Source: Desulfovibrio intestinalis (lineage in GTDB: Bacteria; Desulfobacterota; Desulfovibrionia; Desulfovibrionales; Desulfovibrionaceae). From it: a stretch of 64,000 nt of DNA. A program made the position numbers and the translations under genes. The notes beneath the pieces are model-generated. The model searched no databases and was not told where the DNA came from. It saw only the letters and a list, made by a program, of their open reading frames with translations. Shown piece by piece: positions 51,463 to 60,988 of the stretch. Positions within the stretch are counted from its first letter, which is position 1. The number at the start of each line of letters is the position of its first letter. Location: contig NZ_JACHGO010000001.1 in the NCBI RefSeq assembly GCF_014202345.1, forward strand, positions 496,001 through 560,000, read 5' to 3'.

Positions 51463-53049
51463 TTATTGGACCATGTAGATTTGCGTAAAGGGCACTTCGT
51501 ACTGGGTTTGGGTAAAACCAACGCCCTTGAGGTTTTTGTTGAAAAGAGCCTTGTTGCATTCAAAGGTCAGGGGAATGTACACGGCATCTTCATGCAGATG
51601 GGTCAGCACATACGAATAGAGCTTCTGCCGTTCTTCTTTGTCCGTAGTGGTGGGTATGGCCGTGATGGCCTTGTCTATTTCGGCCTTGTCATCCAAACCG
51701 AGCTGGGCGGCATAGTCGCCGTACACGCGTTGGCGCATGGCGGAAAGCGAAGACTGGGGATCGTAGGGCGTGCCCCAGCAGATGTTGAAGACCATGTCGA
51801 ACTTGCCGTTCTTCATGTTGTCGCGGTAGGATTGTTCTTCTTCGCCGCTGATGCTTACCTTCATGCCAAGCTTGCCAAATTCATGCTGCAAGTATTCGGC
51901 AATGTTTTTCTCTGTCACGCTATTGCTGTTGTAGAGCAGGCTGATTGCCAGAGGCTGGCCATCCTTCATGCGCACGCCGCCAGGGCCGGGCTTCCAGCCA
52001 GCTTGGTCCAACAGGGCCGCTGCCTTCTTCATGTCATACTCAAAGGGCTTGAGGCCAATGTTGCAGTAGGGAACAGAGGGGGCATACAGCGTGTCGGCTG
52101 GAGTTTCCAGGCCGTGAAAAACTCCCTTGGCAATGGCCGCGCGGTTGGTGGCGTGTTGCAGAGCCTTGCGCACATTGAGATCTTTAAGAATGGGATTGGT
52201 GGTGTTGAGCAGTATCTGGCGCGTGGATGTGGGCGCGGAAAGCTCGATACCGAATTTTTCGCTGTTTTTGTACTTGTTCAGCGCATCGGCATCCAGCATG
52301 TTCTTGCCCCAAATGAGGTCAATCTCGCCTTTTTCCAGCGCGAGAATACGAGTCTGATTGTCGGGAATAACCTTGACTATCACGCGTTCAAATTTGGGTT
52401 TTTCGCCCCAATAACTGTCATTGCGCTTAAAGATCGCGTATTCGTCCGTGACTACTTCCTCCAACGTCCAGGGGCCAGTGCCGATGAAGGCCTGCACGCC
52501 GTCCTTGGTGGAACCATCTTTCATAGCCTTTGGAGAAATCATCGCAAAGGGGCGGGTTACGCCAAGTTCGGTCAGCATGGGATAATAGGGCTGACTCATA
52601 GTGATGCGAAAGGTTTCGGCATCAGGGGCTTCGACCTTTTCGAGCAGATGCATCATTTCAAGCCACGTATGACGTTTTTTATTTTCAATGATGGCGTCAA
52701 AGTTGGCCTTGATGGCAAAGGCGTCGCAAGGTTCACCATCAGTGAATTTTACGCCTTTACGAATTTTGAAGGTATAAATCTTGCCATCGGGCGAAATTTC
52801 CCAGCTTTCAGCAAGGCAAGGTTTGTAGCCGTCAGCCGTAATGTCCACCAATGTTTCAAACAGCATTTCCTGGGCGTACATTTCCCCTGCGTACAGGTGG
52901 GGGTTAAGATCGCGAATGTCACGGTAATTCACGAAATTCAGAGTGTCCTTGGCCTCGGGAGCTGCATTACCCTGCTGACCCGTCAAAAGCACGCTGCCAG
53001 TAAGCAGGCAGGCGCAAAACACTTGCTTAAACCAGTTGACTTTACTCAT
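51463..53049 (-). CDS. nikA: Nickel/peptide ABC transporter substrate-binding protein (NikA-like)
   Basis: Periplasmic SBP family 5 protein of 528 residues. Signal peptide MSKVNWFKQVFCACLLTGSVLLTG...NAA. Resembles E. coli NikA over its length: LNPHLYAGEMYAQEMLFE, RHTWLEM, TRPFAMISPKAM, GTGPWTLEE, NDSYWGEKP, ADTLYAPSVPYCNIGLKPFEYD, GEEEQSY, WGTPYDPQSSLSAMR. By alignment from memory, Arg and Trp of the RHxWLE segment, the Arg of xRPF, and the Trp and Tyr of WGxPYDP are kept, while NikA His416 is not. Ligand may be a chelated nickel or another metallophore. GAGG/AGG precede the ATG. First gene of nikABCDE. Confidence 0.88.
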   Translation of the reverse strand: MSKVNWFKQVFCACLLTGSVLLTGQQGNAAPEAKDTLNFVNYRDIRDLNPHLYAGEMYAQEMLFETLVDITADGYKPCLAESWEISPDGKIYTFKIRKGVKFTDGEPCDAFAIKANFDAIIENKKRHTWLEMMHLLEKVEAPDAETFRITMSQPYYPMLTELGVTRPFAMISPKAMKDGSTKDGVQAFIGTGPWTLEEVVTDEYAIFKRNDSYWGEKPKFERVIVKVIPDNQTRILALEKGEIDLIWGKNMLDADALNKYKNSEKFGIELSAPTSTRQILLNTTNPILKDLNVRKALQHATNRAAIAKGVFHGLETPADTLYAPSVPYCNIGLKPFEYDMKKAAALLDQAGWKPGPGGVRMKDGQPLAISLLYNSNSVTEKNIAEYLQHEFGKLGMKVSISGEEEQSYRDNMKNGKFDMVFNICWGTPYDPQSSLSAMRQRVYGDYAAQLGLDDKAEIDKAITAIPTTTDKEERQKLYSYVLTHLHEDAVYIPLTFECNKALFNKNLKGVGFTQTQYEVPFTQIYMVQ

Positions 53050-53142
53050 CCTAGCCTCGGTTTGAATTTGAAATGGGATTTCTTTTCCGAGTTTGTGCCA
53101 TAGGAAAATGAAAAGCCAAAATGGTTTTTTAGCATGGCCTGA

Positions 53143-53159
53143 TATTCTGAATTAGAATA
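53143..53159. promoter_or_regulatory. Operator-like inverted repeat ahead of nikA
   Basis: TATTCT-GAATT-AGAATA, perfect 6-base arms with a central GAATT, 94 bases upstream of the nikA ATG. T-N11-A type symmetry fits a LysR-family site; a LysR gene closes the same gene run. No NikR-type box (GTATGA with TCATAC at 16 bases) was seen. Confidence 0.4.
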
Positions 53160-54038
53160 CTTGGGTGAATGTCTGGCTTGCGGTGGCTTGGGAGAATGCC
53201 TATTTATTAGCCAATACAGCTAATTTACGGGAAATATCCTGTGCGACGCAACATTGGCCAATCTTCAAAAATGCGCGTTGGCTATGCTTTTTACGCTCGT
53301 AAATGTGGGGGTGTGTAGACGTGCAAGCGCAGCGTCTGGCGCCTCCACAACAGGGTGGGGCATGCTTGCAGGCATTGATACATATTCGTTGGTCACAAAT
53401 GCTTAAGATATGCCCCAAGCCATTTGATTAACCTTGAAGGCAAAGAGGGCAGCACTTTTATGGTAATAGCGTATTGTTTTTGAATACAGCTGGTCTGTTG
53501 TGCATGACCGGAGTGGAAAAATTCTTTAACACAGGAACTGGAGTGCTAATGTTTAGAAATCTGCCAATTCTCGTTTAAAAAACGCAGTGTGATAAACGGA
53601 CAGTGGGTTAGTGAGAGTGCCTCAGTATTTTAAGGCGTGCGGGAGCACACCTTGTTCACTCATAGGCTCAAGGCGTACTGACTTTCATTCACTTCGCGAC
53701 TTAAATTTTTACTAGCTGCATTGCACAAGCCATATTGGGGTTGATTTTTACGCGTACTATTGTGGCGATATGTGCACCTCAAAGGGGTTTTGATAGGGGT
53801 GAGACTTGCAGTTTGGCAATATTGGCAGTTGCAAGGGTTGCCTGTGGGGGAATGTTATAAGGCATGAAAATGCCATATTTTATATCATCCGTGTTTAAAT
53901 ATAAAATATGCATGCGAAATAATATAAGATTATAGTATTGATAAAAGCATTGACTTTCCAGTTGGCTGGCACCTTATTGTAAGGCTGGGTACGCTATAAA
54001 GTACTCACTATTCTTCACGGCAATAAGGGATGTTACAA
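53160..54038. other. AT-rich intergenic region between nikA and the glycyl radical enzyme
   Basis: Divergent promoter region of about 0.9 kb. A 72-codon minus-strand frame at 53200-53418 has several Cys/His residues but no ribosome site or known pattern. Near the enzyme gene TTGACT (53950-53955) and TATTGT (53975-53980) are 19 bases apart, and a CTGGCAC...TGTAAGG string there is one base short of a sigma-54 site. Neither is convincing. Confidence 0.5.
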
Positions 54039-56414
54039 ATGCAAACAAAATTGTCTCTACGTCTCCAGCGGCTTAAGGATGCGTACTTAAAAGTCAAGCC
54101 AAGTATTACAATTGGTCGTGCCTTGGCTTACACCGAAGTTGCAAAAGAATATCCCGACCTGCCCAAAAATCTTTTGCGCGCCAAAGCTTTCAGACGCGCT
54201 TGCGAAACTGCCCCCATGCTTATTCAAGATGACGAGCTTATTGTGGGCCATCCTTGTGGCAAAGCTCGCGCGGGAGCCTTTTCACCCGACACGGCATGGA
54301 AGTGGGTGCGCGATGAACTTGAAACCATAGGTACAAGAACCCAGGATCCATATTTTATTAGTGAAAAAGATAAGCAGATCATGCGCGAGCAGCTTTTTCC
54401 TTTTTGGGAGGGAAAGTCGCTTGCAGAGGCGTGCGAAGAAGAACTTCGGCAAGAAGGTCTGTGGGAATTCGGTGCAGAAGCTTGCGTGAGCGATTTGACC
54501 TATCACATTTCAAGCGGCGGGGGAGATACAAGCCCAGGCTATGACATACTCCTCTTCAAAAAGGGCATACTGGGTTTGAAGGCAGAGGCAGAAGCGCATT
54601 TGGCCCAATTGTCGTCTGCCGCAAAAGATGCACAGGAAAAAACTTCTTTTTATCAGGCGGCGCTGGAGGTTTGCGAAGGTGTTCTGACGTATGCCGCACG
54701 CATTTCTGCCTATGCGCAGGAAATGGCTGGGCGAGAACAAGACCCGCAGCGGAAGGCCGAGCTGGAAGAAATAGCAAAGGTGAACGCTCGTGTTCCTGCC
54801 CATCCTCCGCAGACTTTTCATGAAGCGCTACAGGCTATCTGGACAATACAGTCGCTGTTTTTGATGGAAGAAAACCAGTGCAGTACTTCTTTGGGTCGCC
54901 TCGATCAATATGTTTACCCGTGCTACGCTGCTGATATAGCAGCAGGAACTTTGAGTGACGAGAAAGCTTTCGAGCTTATGGGCTGCTTCATTATCAAATG
55001 CTCCGAGATGATCTGGTATACTCCGGCGTCTACCGCAACCTATTTTGCAGGGTACATGCCGTTCATCAATATGTGTGTGGGCGGCGTCAGGCGGGAAGGG
55101 GGCGATGGCACAAATGGCCTGACCTACCTCATCATGGATGCAGTGGAACAGGTTAAAATGTATCAGCCTTCGCTGGCATGCCGCATTCATAACCAGTCGC
55201 CGCAGCCATATATTGATAAAATTCTGGATGTCATCAAGGCTGGTGCGGGAATGCCTGCCTGCCATTTTGACGACGCGCATATCAAAATGATGCTGCGGAA
55301 GGGCTTCGATTTTGACGACGCCCGGGATTACTGCCTTATGGGATGCGTTGAACCGCAGAAGTCCGGCCGTATCCATCAATGGACTGTTGGAGGTTTTACC
55401 CAGTGGCCCATTGCCATAGAGTTTGTTTTTCACCGTGGTGTACTTCCTTCCTATGGAACGAAGCTGGGCCTGGATACCGGAGATCTTGGCGATCTGAAGA
55501 CTTACGAACAGTTTGAAGCTGCGGTAAAACGGCAGCTGGACCATATTATCAAACTCACGGCCAGAGGCTCTGTACTTATTCAAAAAGCAGTCAGGGACAT
55601 GACCCCTACGCCATATATGTCTTTGTTTGTAGACGGCTGTATGCAGACGGGAAAGGACGTCACGGCTGGTGGTGCTGCCTTGTATGAAGGGCCGGGAACG
55701 ATATTTGCCGGACTTGCTACCTATGTTGATAGTATGGCTGCTGTAAAAAAGCTTGTATATGATGAAAGAAAATATACGTTGCATGAGCTGAAAGAAGCTA
55801 TTGATGCAAACTGGAAGGGTTATGAGTCTGTCCACAAAGATTGCGTCGCAGCGCCCAAGTACGGGAATGATGCCGACTATGCTGATTTGATTGCTGCCGA
55901 TATTGTCGACTATACGGAGCGCATGTTCAATCAGCACAAATCCCTTTATGCCCGCCACATTCACGGCACTCTCTCCCAATCTTTCAACACGCCTTTGGGC
56001 GGCATGATTGGCGCTACCCCCAATGGGCGGTTTGCAAAAGCGCCGTTGTCTGATGCTATGAGTCCTTCTCAGGGGGCTGACCACAACGGACCGACTGCCA
56101 TTATAAAATCTGTTTCAAAGATTAATGTGGAATCAATGAGCCTGGGGATGGCCCACAACTTTAAACTGGCCAGCAGTGTTCTGGATACGCCGGATGGCCG
56201 CGCCGGATGGAGCTCTTTGCTCCGCACGGCCTCAATTTTTGGCAATGCCCAAATGCAGTTCAACTGCGTGGACAGGGAAACATTGGTTCAGGCACAACAA
56301 AGCCCGGAAGCACACCGTGATCTTATTGTGCGTGTGGCTGGATACAGCGCTTTTTTTGTAGAACTGTGCAAGGAAGTACAGGACGAAATAATCAGCCGTA
56401 CAACCTTGAATTAA
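54039..56414 (+). CDS. Glycyl radical enzyme, choline-TMA-lyase-like active site
   Basis: Oxygen-sensitive radical lyase/dehydratase family, 791 residues from the ATG at 54039 (AAGGG nine bases upstream; the ATG at 54030 sits directly on that site). The thiyl motif is GCVEP with Cys436 and Glu438; the glycyl loop is RVAGYS with Gly768. Against D. alaskensis CutC numbering as I recall it, a constant offset of 53 places Tyr155, Asp163, Phe336, Phe342, Cys436, Glu438, Thr449 and Gly768 on Y208, D216, F389, F395, C489, E491, T502 and G821; Y506 is Phe453 here. Residues diagnostic of glycerol dehydratase (His164, Asp447) or isethionate lyase (Arg189, Gln193, Trp374) are absent at matching places. 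No activase gene is adjacent. Confidence 0.88.
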   Translation: MQTKLSLRLQRLKDAYLKVKPSITIGRALAYTEVAKEYPDLPKNLLRAKAFRRACETAPMLIQDDELIVGHPCGKARAGAFSPDTAWKWVRDELETIGTRTQDPYFISEKDKQIMREQLFPFWEGKSLAEACEEELRQEGLWEFGAEACVSDLTYHISSGGGDTSPGYDILLFKKGILGLKAEAEAHLAQLSSAAKDAQEKTSFYQAALEVCEGVLTYAARISAYAQEMAGREQDPQRKAELEEIAKVNARVPAHPPQTFHEALQAIWTIQSLFLMEENQCSTSLGRLDQYVYPCYAADIAAGTLSDEKAFELMGCFIIKCSEMIWYTPASTATYFAGYMPFINMCVGGVRREGGDGTNGLTYLIMDAVEQVKMYQPSLACRIHNQSPQPYIDKILDVIKAGAGMPACHFDDAHIKMMLRKGFDFDDARDYCLMGCVEPQKSGRIHQWTVGGFTQWPIAIEFVFHRGVLPSYGTKLGLDTGDLGDLKTYEQFEAAVKRQLDHIIKLTARGSVLIQKAVRDMTPTPYMSLFVDGCMQTGKDVTAGGAALYEGPGTIFAGLATYVDSMAAVKKLVYDERKYTLHELKEAIDANWKGYESVHKDCVAAPKYGNDADYADLIAADIVDYTERMFNQHKSLYARHIHGTLSQSFNTPLGGMIGATPNGRFAKAPLSDAMSPSQGADHNGPTAIIKSVSKINVESMSLGMAHNFKLASSVLDTPDGRAGWSSLLRTASIFGNAQMQFNCVDRETLVQAQQSPEAHRDLIVRVAGYSAFFVELCKEVQDEIISRTTLN

Positions 56415-56448
56415 GATGTAAAACTGACCTGTTTTACAATATAATGTG

Positions 56449-56495
56449 AATGGTCTTCATTTTCTGCAATAACAGGCAGCGATGAAGACCATTTT
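56449..56495 (+). terminator. Terminator after the glycyl radical enzyme
   Basis: Perfect 12-base arms AATGGTCTTCAT / ATGAAGACCATT around a 21-base loop, then TTG within a T-rich stretch. The next 350 bases to the DUF2333 gene are AT-rich and hold no supported gene. Confidence 0.6.
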
Positions 56496-56852
56496 GCATA
56501 AATATTCCTGAATAGAAATAATAAGCTGTTACATGATCTGAAGATGATGGCTGGAATTAACGAATATGCTGATATTCTGAAATTTGAACTATAATATGCA
56601 CAAAATATATTGATAAATATGAAATGAAGACGTTTTTTATCTGCGAAGCAGGTGTATTTGTATGTGGATAAAGTGTTGTGCGTCGTAACTGGCATCAATG
56701 CACAGATAACTGTAGTAAAATTTAAAATCCTGGGGCTTACTGCTTACAGGGTGCAAATCAGGCTCTTCCCCATTTGCCTGTTCGCCTGTATATTGACTCG
56801 GTATCCCACTTCATATTTTTCAAAAAGAACGATTTCGTTGAGGATTAAGTAT

Positions 56853-57773
56853 ATGAAATTGCCCACGCTTCCACCAATTTTGAAATTGCAGGTTGTACTC
56901 AAAACTCTGGCCGTTCAGTTGTCTCTTCTTTTGGGTATCTTGTTTCTGGTCTGGGGGGCCCAACGCGCTTATTCGTTGATTGACGCCACGACCTTCCCAG
57001 AACCCATGCCTGTGCCGGCCGAGGCAGACAAACTGCCTGAAAATGAAAAGGGAAAAATCCTGCTGGATTCCATCACCTACGAGATGCGGCGGGAACTCGA
57101 TTCTACCTTTGGCTGGAGCGTTAACGACATAATTTTTAACCGCTTTGTGATGGATAACCGCGCCTATCGCCAGTACGGCGTCTACCATGCCACGCGGTTT
57201 CTGCTGGATCTTTACTCCAGCCAGATAGCCAAGCTTGGAACCAGCGACCGTGAAAGCGAGTTTTTGTACAAGGCGCGTATCAACAGCTTTGCCATTGATC
57301 CACGCAGCTTTATGCTGCCCTCTGCGGAAGGGTCGTACAAAAAAGGCTTCAAACTGCTTGAAGAATACAAAAAATCTCTGGATAACGGCACTGGCGTGTT
57401 CAACTGCCGCTCAGATGACTTGTACGCGTCTTTCGTAGCTGTGACTGGCGAAAATATGCTGGGTTATGCCTTGGGATTGTTGCAAAACGCTCAGGATATG
57501 AATTTTTACACTCTGGATAACCGCATCTACGAAGTGCAGGGCATAGTATTGGTGCTGCGTGACTTCATCCACACCCTTTACATGCTGTACCCGGAAATTC
57601 GGGCCAAGAACAATGAAGAAAATATGGCTGCCGCCATGTCGTACCTGACCCGCATCTGTGATTATGATCCGCTGTATATTACATCGTCTTTCAATTCTGG
57701 TGAGCTGGTGCTCTCGTACCTGCTGTTTGCCAAGGCCAGACTGGAAGATATCCGTAACAGCATTCGCATGTAA
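56853..57773 (+). CDS. DUF2333 family membrane-anchored protein
   Basis: 306-residue protein with one N-terminal membrane helix (about residues 18-38, VQLSLLLGILFLVWGAQRAYSL) and a large, mostly helical periplasmic part. Sequences such as RRELDSTFGWSVNDIIFNRFVMDNRAYRQYGVYHATRF and GVFNCRSDDLYASFV fit DUF2333, a family of unknown role in Gram-negative bacteria. GAGG lies 13 bases before the ATG at 56853; the frame is open further upstream without a ribosome site. No evident tie to the glycyl radical enzyme, from which a terminator separates it. Confidence 0.75.
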   Translation: MKLPTLPPILKLQVVLKTLAVQLSLLLGILFLVWGAQRAYSLIDATTFPEPMPVPAEADKLPENEKGKILLDSITYEMRRELDSTFGWSVNDIIFNRFVMDNRAYRQYGVYHATRFLLDLYSSQIAKLGTSDRESEFLYKARINSFAIDPRSFMLPSAEGSYKKGFKLLEEYKKSLDNGTGVFNCRSDDLYASFVAVTGENMLGYALGLLQNAQDMNFYTLDNRIYEVQGIVLVLRDFIHTLYMLYPEIRAKNNEENMAAAMSYLTRICDYDPLYITSSFNSGELVLSYLLFAKARLEDIRNSIRM

Positions 57774-57797
57774 AAACAGCGTAGCTGCATTGATAAC

Positions 57798-57831
57798 AAA
57801 CGGGCCGCATCTCACGATGTGGCCCGTTTTT
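57798..57831. terminator. Terminator between convergent genes
   Basis: AAACGGGCC with GGCCCGTTT (extended by GCAT/ATGT) then TT on the plus strand, TTTG on the minus. Ends DUF2333 and probably the Mo-hydroxylase operon. Confidence 0.82.
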
Positions 57832-57958
57832 GCATGTCATTTACTCAATTGAAGGTGTGTCTGACAGCGGCAAGCACTGCCGGGAAGCAGGCCAGTCAGG
57901 TGAGCAAGCCAATTGCCGCAGGCAGTGGCTATTCACGTCACATTGCGCTGCTGTGCGC

Positions 57959-60892
57959 TTACTGCCCCAATGCCTTTTTGATTTTTTCAGGCGTTACAGG
58001 CAGCTCGTAGAAGCGTTTGCCAATGGCATGGGTGATAGCGTTGACGGTTGCCGCAACAACGGGAACCATCACCACTTCTCCTATGCCCTTGGTGGGGGAA
58101 CTGTCAGAAAGCGGCGCAAGGTATTCGGCGGTTTGATTCCAGACAGCCACATCCTTACCGCGCGGCAACGTGTAACGGTTGAAGTTCCAGGTTCCATTGC
58201 CCGGGCCGTCGGCATAAAGGGGCAATTCTTCCATCAGGGCATGCCCGATGCCCATAGCCAATCCGCCCTGCAACTGGCCGGAGACAAGCTCTGGCACAAT
58301 CACCTTGCCAGTGTTGAGCAGATTGTGGTGGCGCATGATCTCAACCTCGCCAGTGAAGCTGTTAACATTGAGCTCAACTATGCAGGCGGCAGGCGCGTAG
58401 GTAGTTACCCCGGCATTATTGCGCTGCACGGAAGGGAAGTTTACGCTGCTTCTTTTGATGAAGTCGTATCCCCCGGTGGTCATGCGCTTTTTGAGCTTTG
58501 GGGCGGCCCCATCGCCGTAGCGCACGGAAAGTACGTCTGCGGCTACCTTGATTGGTCCGATGGTCGGGACGTCAAATGTTGCAGTGGCCCATTCCCAGCG
58601 GCTGAAGCAATGCAGGGAAACCCCTGTTACCAAGCCCATTGCGTGAGCTTTTTTGGCAACGCGCTCAAACGAAAGGGTTTCCATACCGCCACCGCCAATG
58701 CCCCCTTCAACAACGCGCAGATCATTCACTGTCATGAAACCGCTGGATATCTGCCCGCCAGCGGGGCCTTCGCTCCATATGGCGCGTGCCGCAGGCCACA
58801 GCGAGTTTTCAAAAAGAAACTTTGCAGCCTGCCTTGTGCCAAACCCAATGAAGTAGGCGCTGTTTGAGGCGCTCATTGCTGGCAGCATGAACGGAACCCA
58901 GTGGGGATTTTTCTGGAATTCATCCTGTTGTTTTTGCGTAGTCGTGTACGGCGACCAGTTGCTGACCACTGGCAGTTCGGGAAATTCTGCAACGCCAAAT
59001 TCAACGGCGTCGGGCGCTTTACCCAGCATGTCACGCACAATGACCTGCTGTGCGGTTGTGGCTCCGGTGCCTATTTCCTGCACGCAATGGCGCATGCGCA
59101 CCTTGCCATTGGCATCAAATTCCAGTGTCAGGGCGCTGGTATCCGCTCCGGTGCCATAATCTTTTTGTACCTGCGCAAAGCCGACGCCGTACATTTTTCC
59201 GGGGTTGGCCTTGTCAAAATCAGCCTTGGCCTTTGCGCGGTTCACCCACAGCGGATGCTTGGCAGCAAGGTCAAGCATTTCAATATTGTTCAGCTCGCCA
59301 AGCGGTTGCGCGCCTTGCGTGTTTTCGAATCCAGCCTGCATGGCGTTGAGCTTACGCAGTTCAATCTGGTCGATGCCCAGGTCTGCGGCAACTTCATCAA
59401 CCAGCAGTTCCGTGATGCTCATTGCCTGAATGGTGCCATAGCCACGCATGGACCCGGCTTCTACAGCTGGTGTTGCAAGTGCGATTGTCGCGAGGTCGGA
59501 TTTGGGGAAGTAGTAGATCGACTGCGCTGCAGTTGCCGCCACCTGAGCAACCGAGAAGGAGAAGTTGGCCCGGCCGCCGCCATTGAGGTTATAAAATCCT
59601 TTTATGATTTCAAACTTGCCGCTTTTACGGTCGGCAACAATGGTCACATCCATTTCTATGGAATGCCGCTTTATGCCAAGCTGGAACTGTTCGTAACGGT
59701 CATTGGCAAGCCGCACGGGCAGTCCGCCTCCATAAAAGCAGGCTGCGATGGCATAGAAGGGGAAAATGGAGTGGTCCTTGGTGCCGTAACCCACGGTGGT
59801 GCCCGTGAGCAGCTTGATGGTTTTGACCGGGAAGCGTTTGTTGTTTTTAACCATTAACGCGGCAACGCGGGCAACTTCATAAGGCGACTGGGCCGCCGTA
59901 ATTATATGTAACGTGTGGGTTTTGGCGTCATACCACGCGTTGCCGTTGTCCGGCTCCATAGCACTTGCGTCGATTGATTGCGAGAAGCCGTGGCGATCCA
60001 GCACCAGCTTGTTTTTATCCTGGCGCGCTGCTTCAATGGCCTTTTCAATGTCAGCGGCCGCGTTCATGCCACGCCGCATTGGTTCGTAGGTTTCGCGGGC
60101 AACCGCTTTAGGGTCGCGAACACCACCGCCCCCACGGTGCAGGGTCATAACAGAGGCTGGCACAAAAACGCCTGTGGGGCTTTCGGGCGGCCATACGGGC
60201 TTGTTGCCGTCAAAAGCTCCCCAAATGACGGCATCCTGCATGGGAGAATAGACTGAAGAGGCAATAGGGGTATCACCACCGATACGAACATAGCGTGCCG
60301 CACCGTAGTTGGAAGGCGGTTTGGGGCCCGTTTCTGCGCCATACTTCACAACGCCTTCTGCAAAGCGCAGCGAACGTTTTGCAGCTTCAAACTTGTCAAA
60401 ATCGTGATAAATCAGCAGGGCCACTGGCTGCCCGAGCAGGGGAGGCGTATGCCCCTTAGGCACCAGAAAGTTCTGGCCGTAAAAATCGGTAGGCAGACCC
60501 TCGGGCTGCGGAACAGCCACGCCATCGCCGGTCAGGTCTTCTTGCAGGATAAGGCGGTCGGGCTGCATATCCGGCCCCAGAATGCTCAGATCAACACCCT
60601 CAAAGGTGCGGTCAGCTTGCGTTGCCTTGATGAAAAATGCGTGAGCCTGTTTTTTAGGCCAGCCTGGCAAGTCTTGTGCACGAAAATCTCGCGCAAAGTT
60701 TTTTTGCCCTGTCACTTTATTCAGGGCATCCCACCGATAGCGTACTTTTCCGTCTGGCGATATCCAGTCTGTTGAACTGGGGCCGGAATGTATTTCAAGA
60801 GCATGGGCGTCGGGCAGGCGTCCGATCAATACGGAAATGCCAAAAAACGTCCCCAGCTTGATAAAATTGCGCCGTGAAATATCAATAGTCAT
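57959..60892 (-). CDS. Periplasmic molybdenum hydroxylase, large (Mo-binding) subunit
   Basis: Xanthine-dehydrogenase-family catalytic subunit of 977 residues that hydroxylates an aldehyde or N-heterocycle at a Mo-pterin cytosine cofactor. Tat leader: ISRRNFIKLGTFFGISVLIG. Cofactor-contact stretches include GSMRGYGTIQAM, QEIGTGATTAQQ and GGGMETLSFERVAKKAH; the catalytic Glu lies in the C-terminal KGIGEVVMVPVVAA. IorB-type proteins are nearer 750 residues, so this is a long variant. Encoded last of three genes, 96 bases after the cytochrome. Together with the 2Fe-2S and c-heme subunits it resembles IorAB/AldFGH-type periplasmic dehydrogenases. Substrate unknown. Confidence 0.88.
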   Translation of the reverse strand: MTIDISRRNFIKLGTFFGISVLIGRLPDAHALEIHSGPSSTDWISPDGKVRYRWDALNKVTGQKNFARDFRAQDLPGWPKKQAHAFFIKATQADRTFEGVDLSILGPDMQPDRLILQEDLTGDGVAVPQPEGLPTDFYGQNFLVPKGHTPPLLGQPVALLIYHDFDKFEAAKRSLRFAEGVVKYGAETGPKPPSNYGAARYVRIGGDTPIASSVYSPMQDAVIWGAFDGNKPVWPPESPTGVFVPASVMTLHRGGGGVRDPKAVARETYEPMRRGMNAAADIEKAIEAARQDKNKLVLDRHGFSQSIDASAMEPDNGNAWYDAKTHTLHIITAAQSPYEVARVAALMVKNNKRFPVKTIKLLTGTTVGYGTKDHSIFPFYAIAACFYGGGLPVRLANDRYEQFQLGIKRHSIEMDVTIVADRKSGKFEIIKGFYNLNGGGRANFSFSVAQVAATAAQSIYYFPKSDLATIALATPAVEAGSMRGYGTIQAMSITELLVDEVAADLGIDQIELRKLNAMQAGFENTQGAQPLGELNNIEMLDLAAKHPLWVNRAKAKADFDKANPGKMYGVGFAQVQKDYGTGADTSALTLEFDANGKVRMRHCVQEIGTGATTAQQVIVRDMLGKAPDAVEFGVAEFPELPVVSNWSPYTTTQKQQDEFQKNPHWVPFMLPAMSASNSAYFIGFGTRQAAKFLFENSLWPAARAIWSEGPAGGQISSGFMTVNDLRVVEGGIGGGGMETLSFERVAKKAHAMGLVTGVSLHCFSRWEWATATFDVPTIGPIKVAADVLSVRYGDGAAPKLKKRMTTGGYDFIKRSSVNFPSVQRNNAGVTTYAPAACIVELNVNSFTGEVEIMRHHNLLNTGKVIVPELVSGQLQGGLAMGIGHALMEELPLYADGPGNGTWNFNRYTLPRGKDVAVWNQTAEYLAPLSDSSPTKGIGEVVMVPVVAATVNAITHAIGKRFYELPVTPEKIKKALGQ

Positions 60893-60988
60893 TGTCTTTC
60901 TCCTGTTCGGAATCCGTTTGCGTCGGAGACTGCGAGTACCGTGAACGATGAAGAATTTTGCGTGCAGCAGGGTTGTTCATCATTCCGG

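Noticed and set aside
53950..53985. Possible sigma-54 site before the glycyl radical enzyme
   Set aside because: CTGGCAC and the downstream TGTA are off by one base in spacing and lack the GC pair of the -12 box.
54039..56414. Isethionate sulfite-lyase or glycerol dehydratase identity for the glycyl radical enzyme
   Set aside because: Positions matching the isethionate-lyase Arg189/Gln193/Trp374 are Ile, Gly and Phe, and those matching the glycerol-dehydratase His164/Asp447 are Gly and Val, using recalled numbering.
56411..56698. 95-codon minus-strand frame after the glycyl radical enzyme
   Set aside because: AT-rich intergenic sequence, composition unlike a protein gene, and it spans the terminator.
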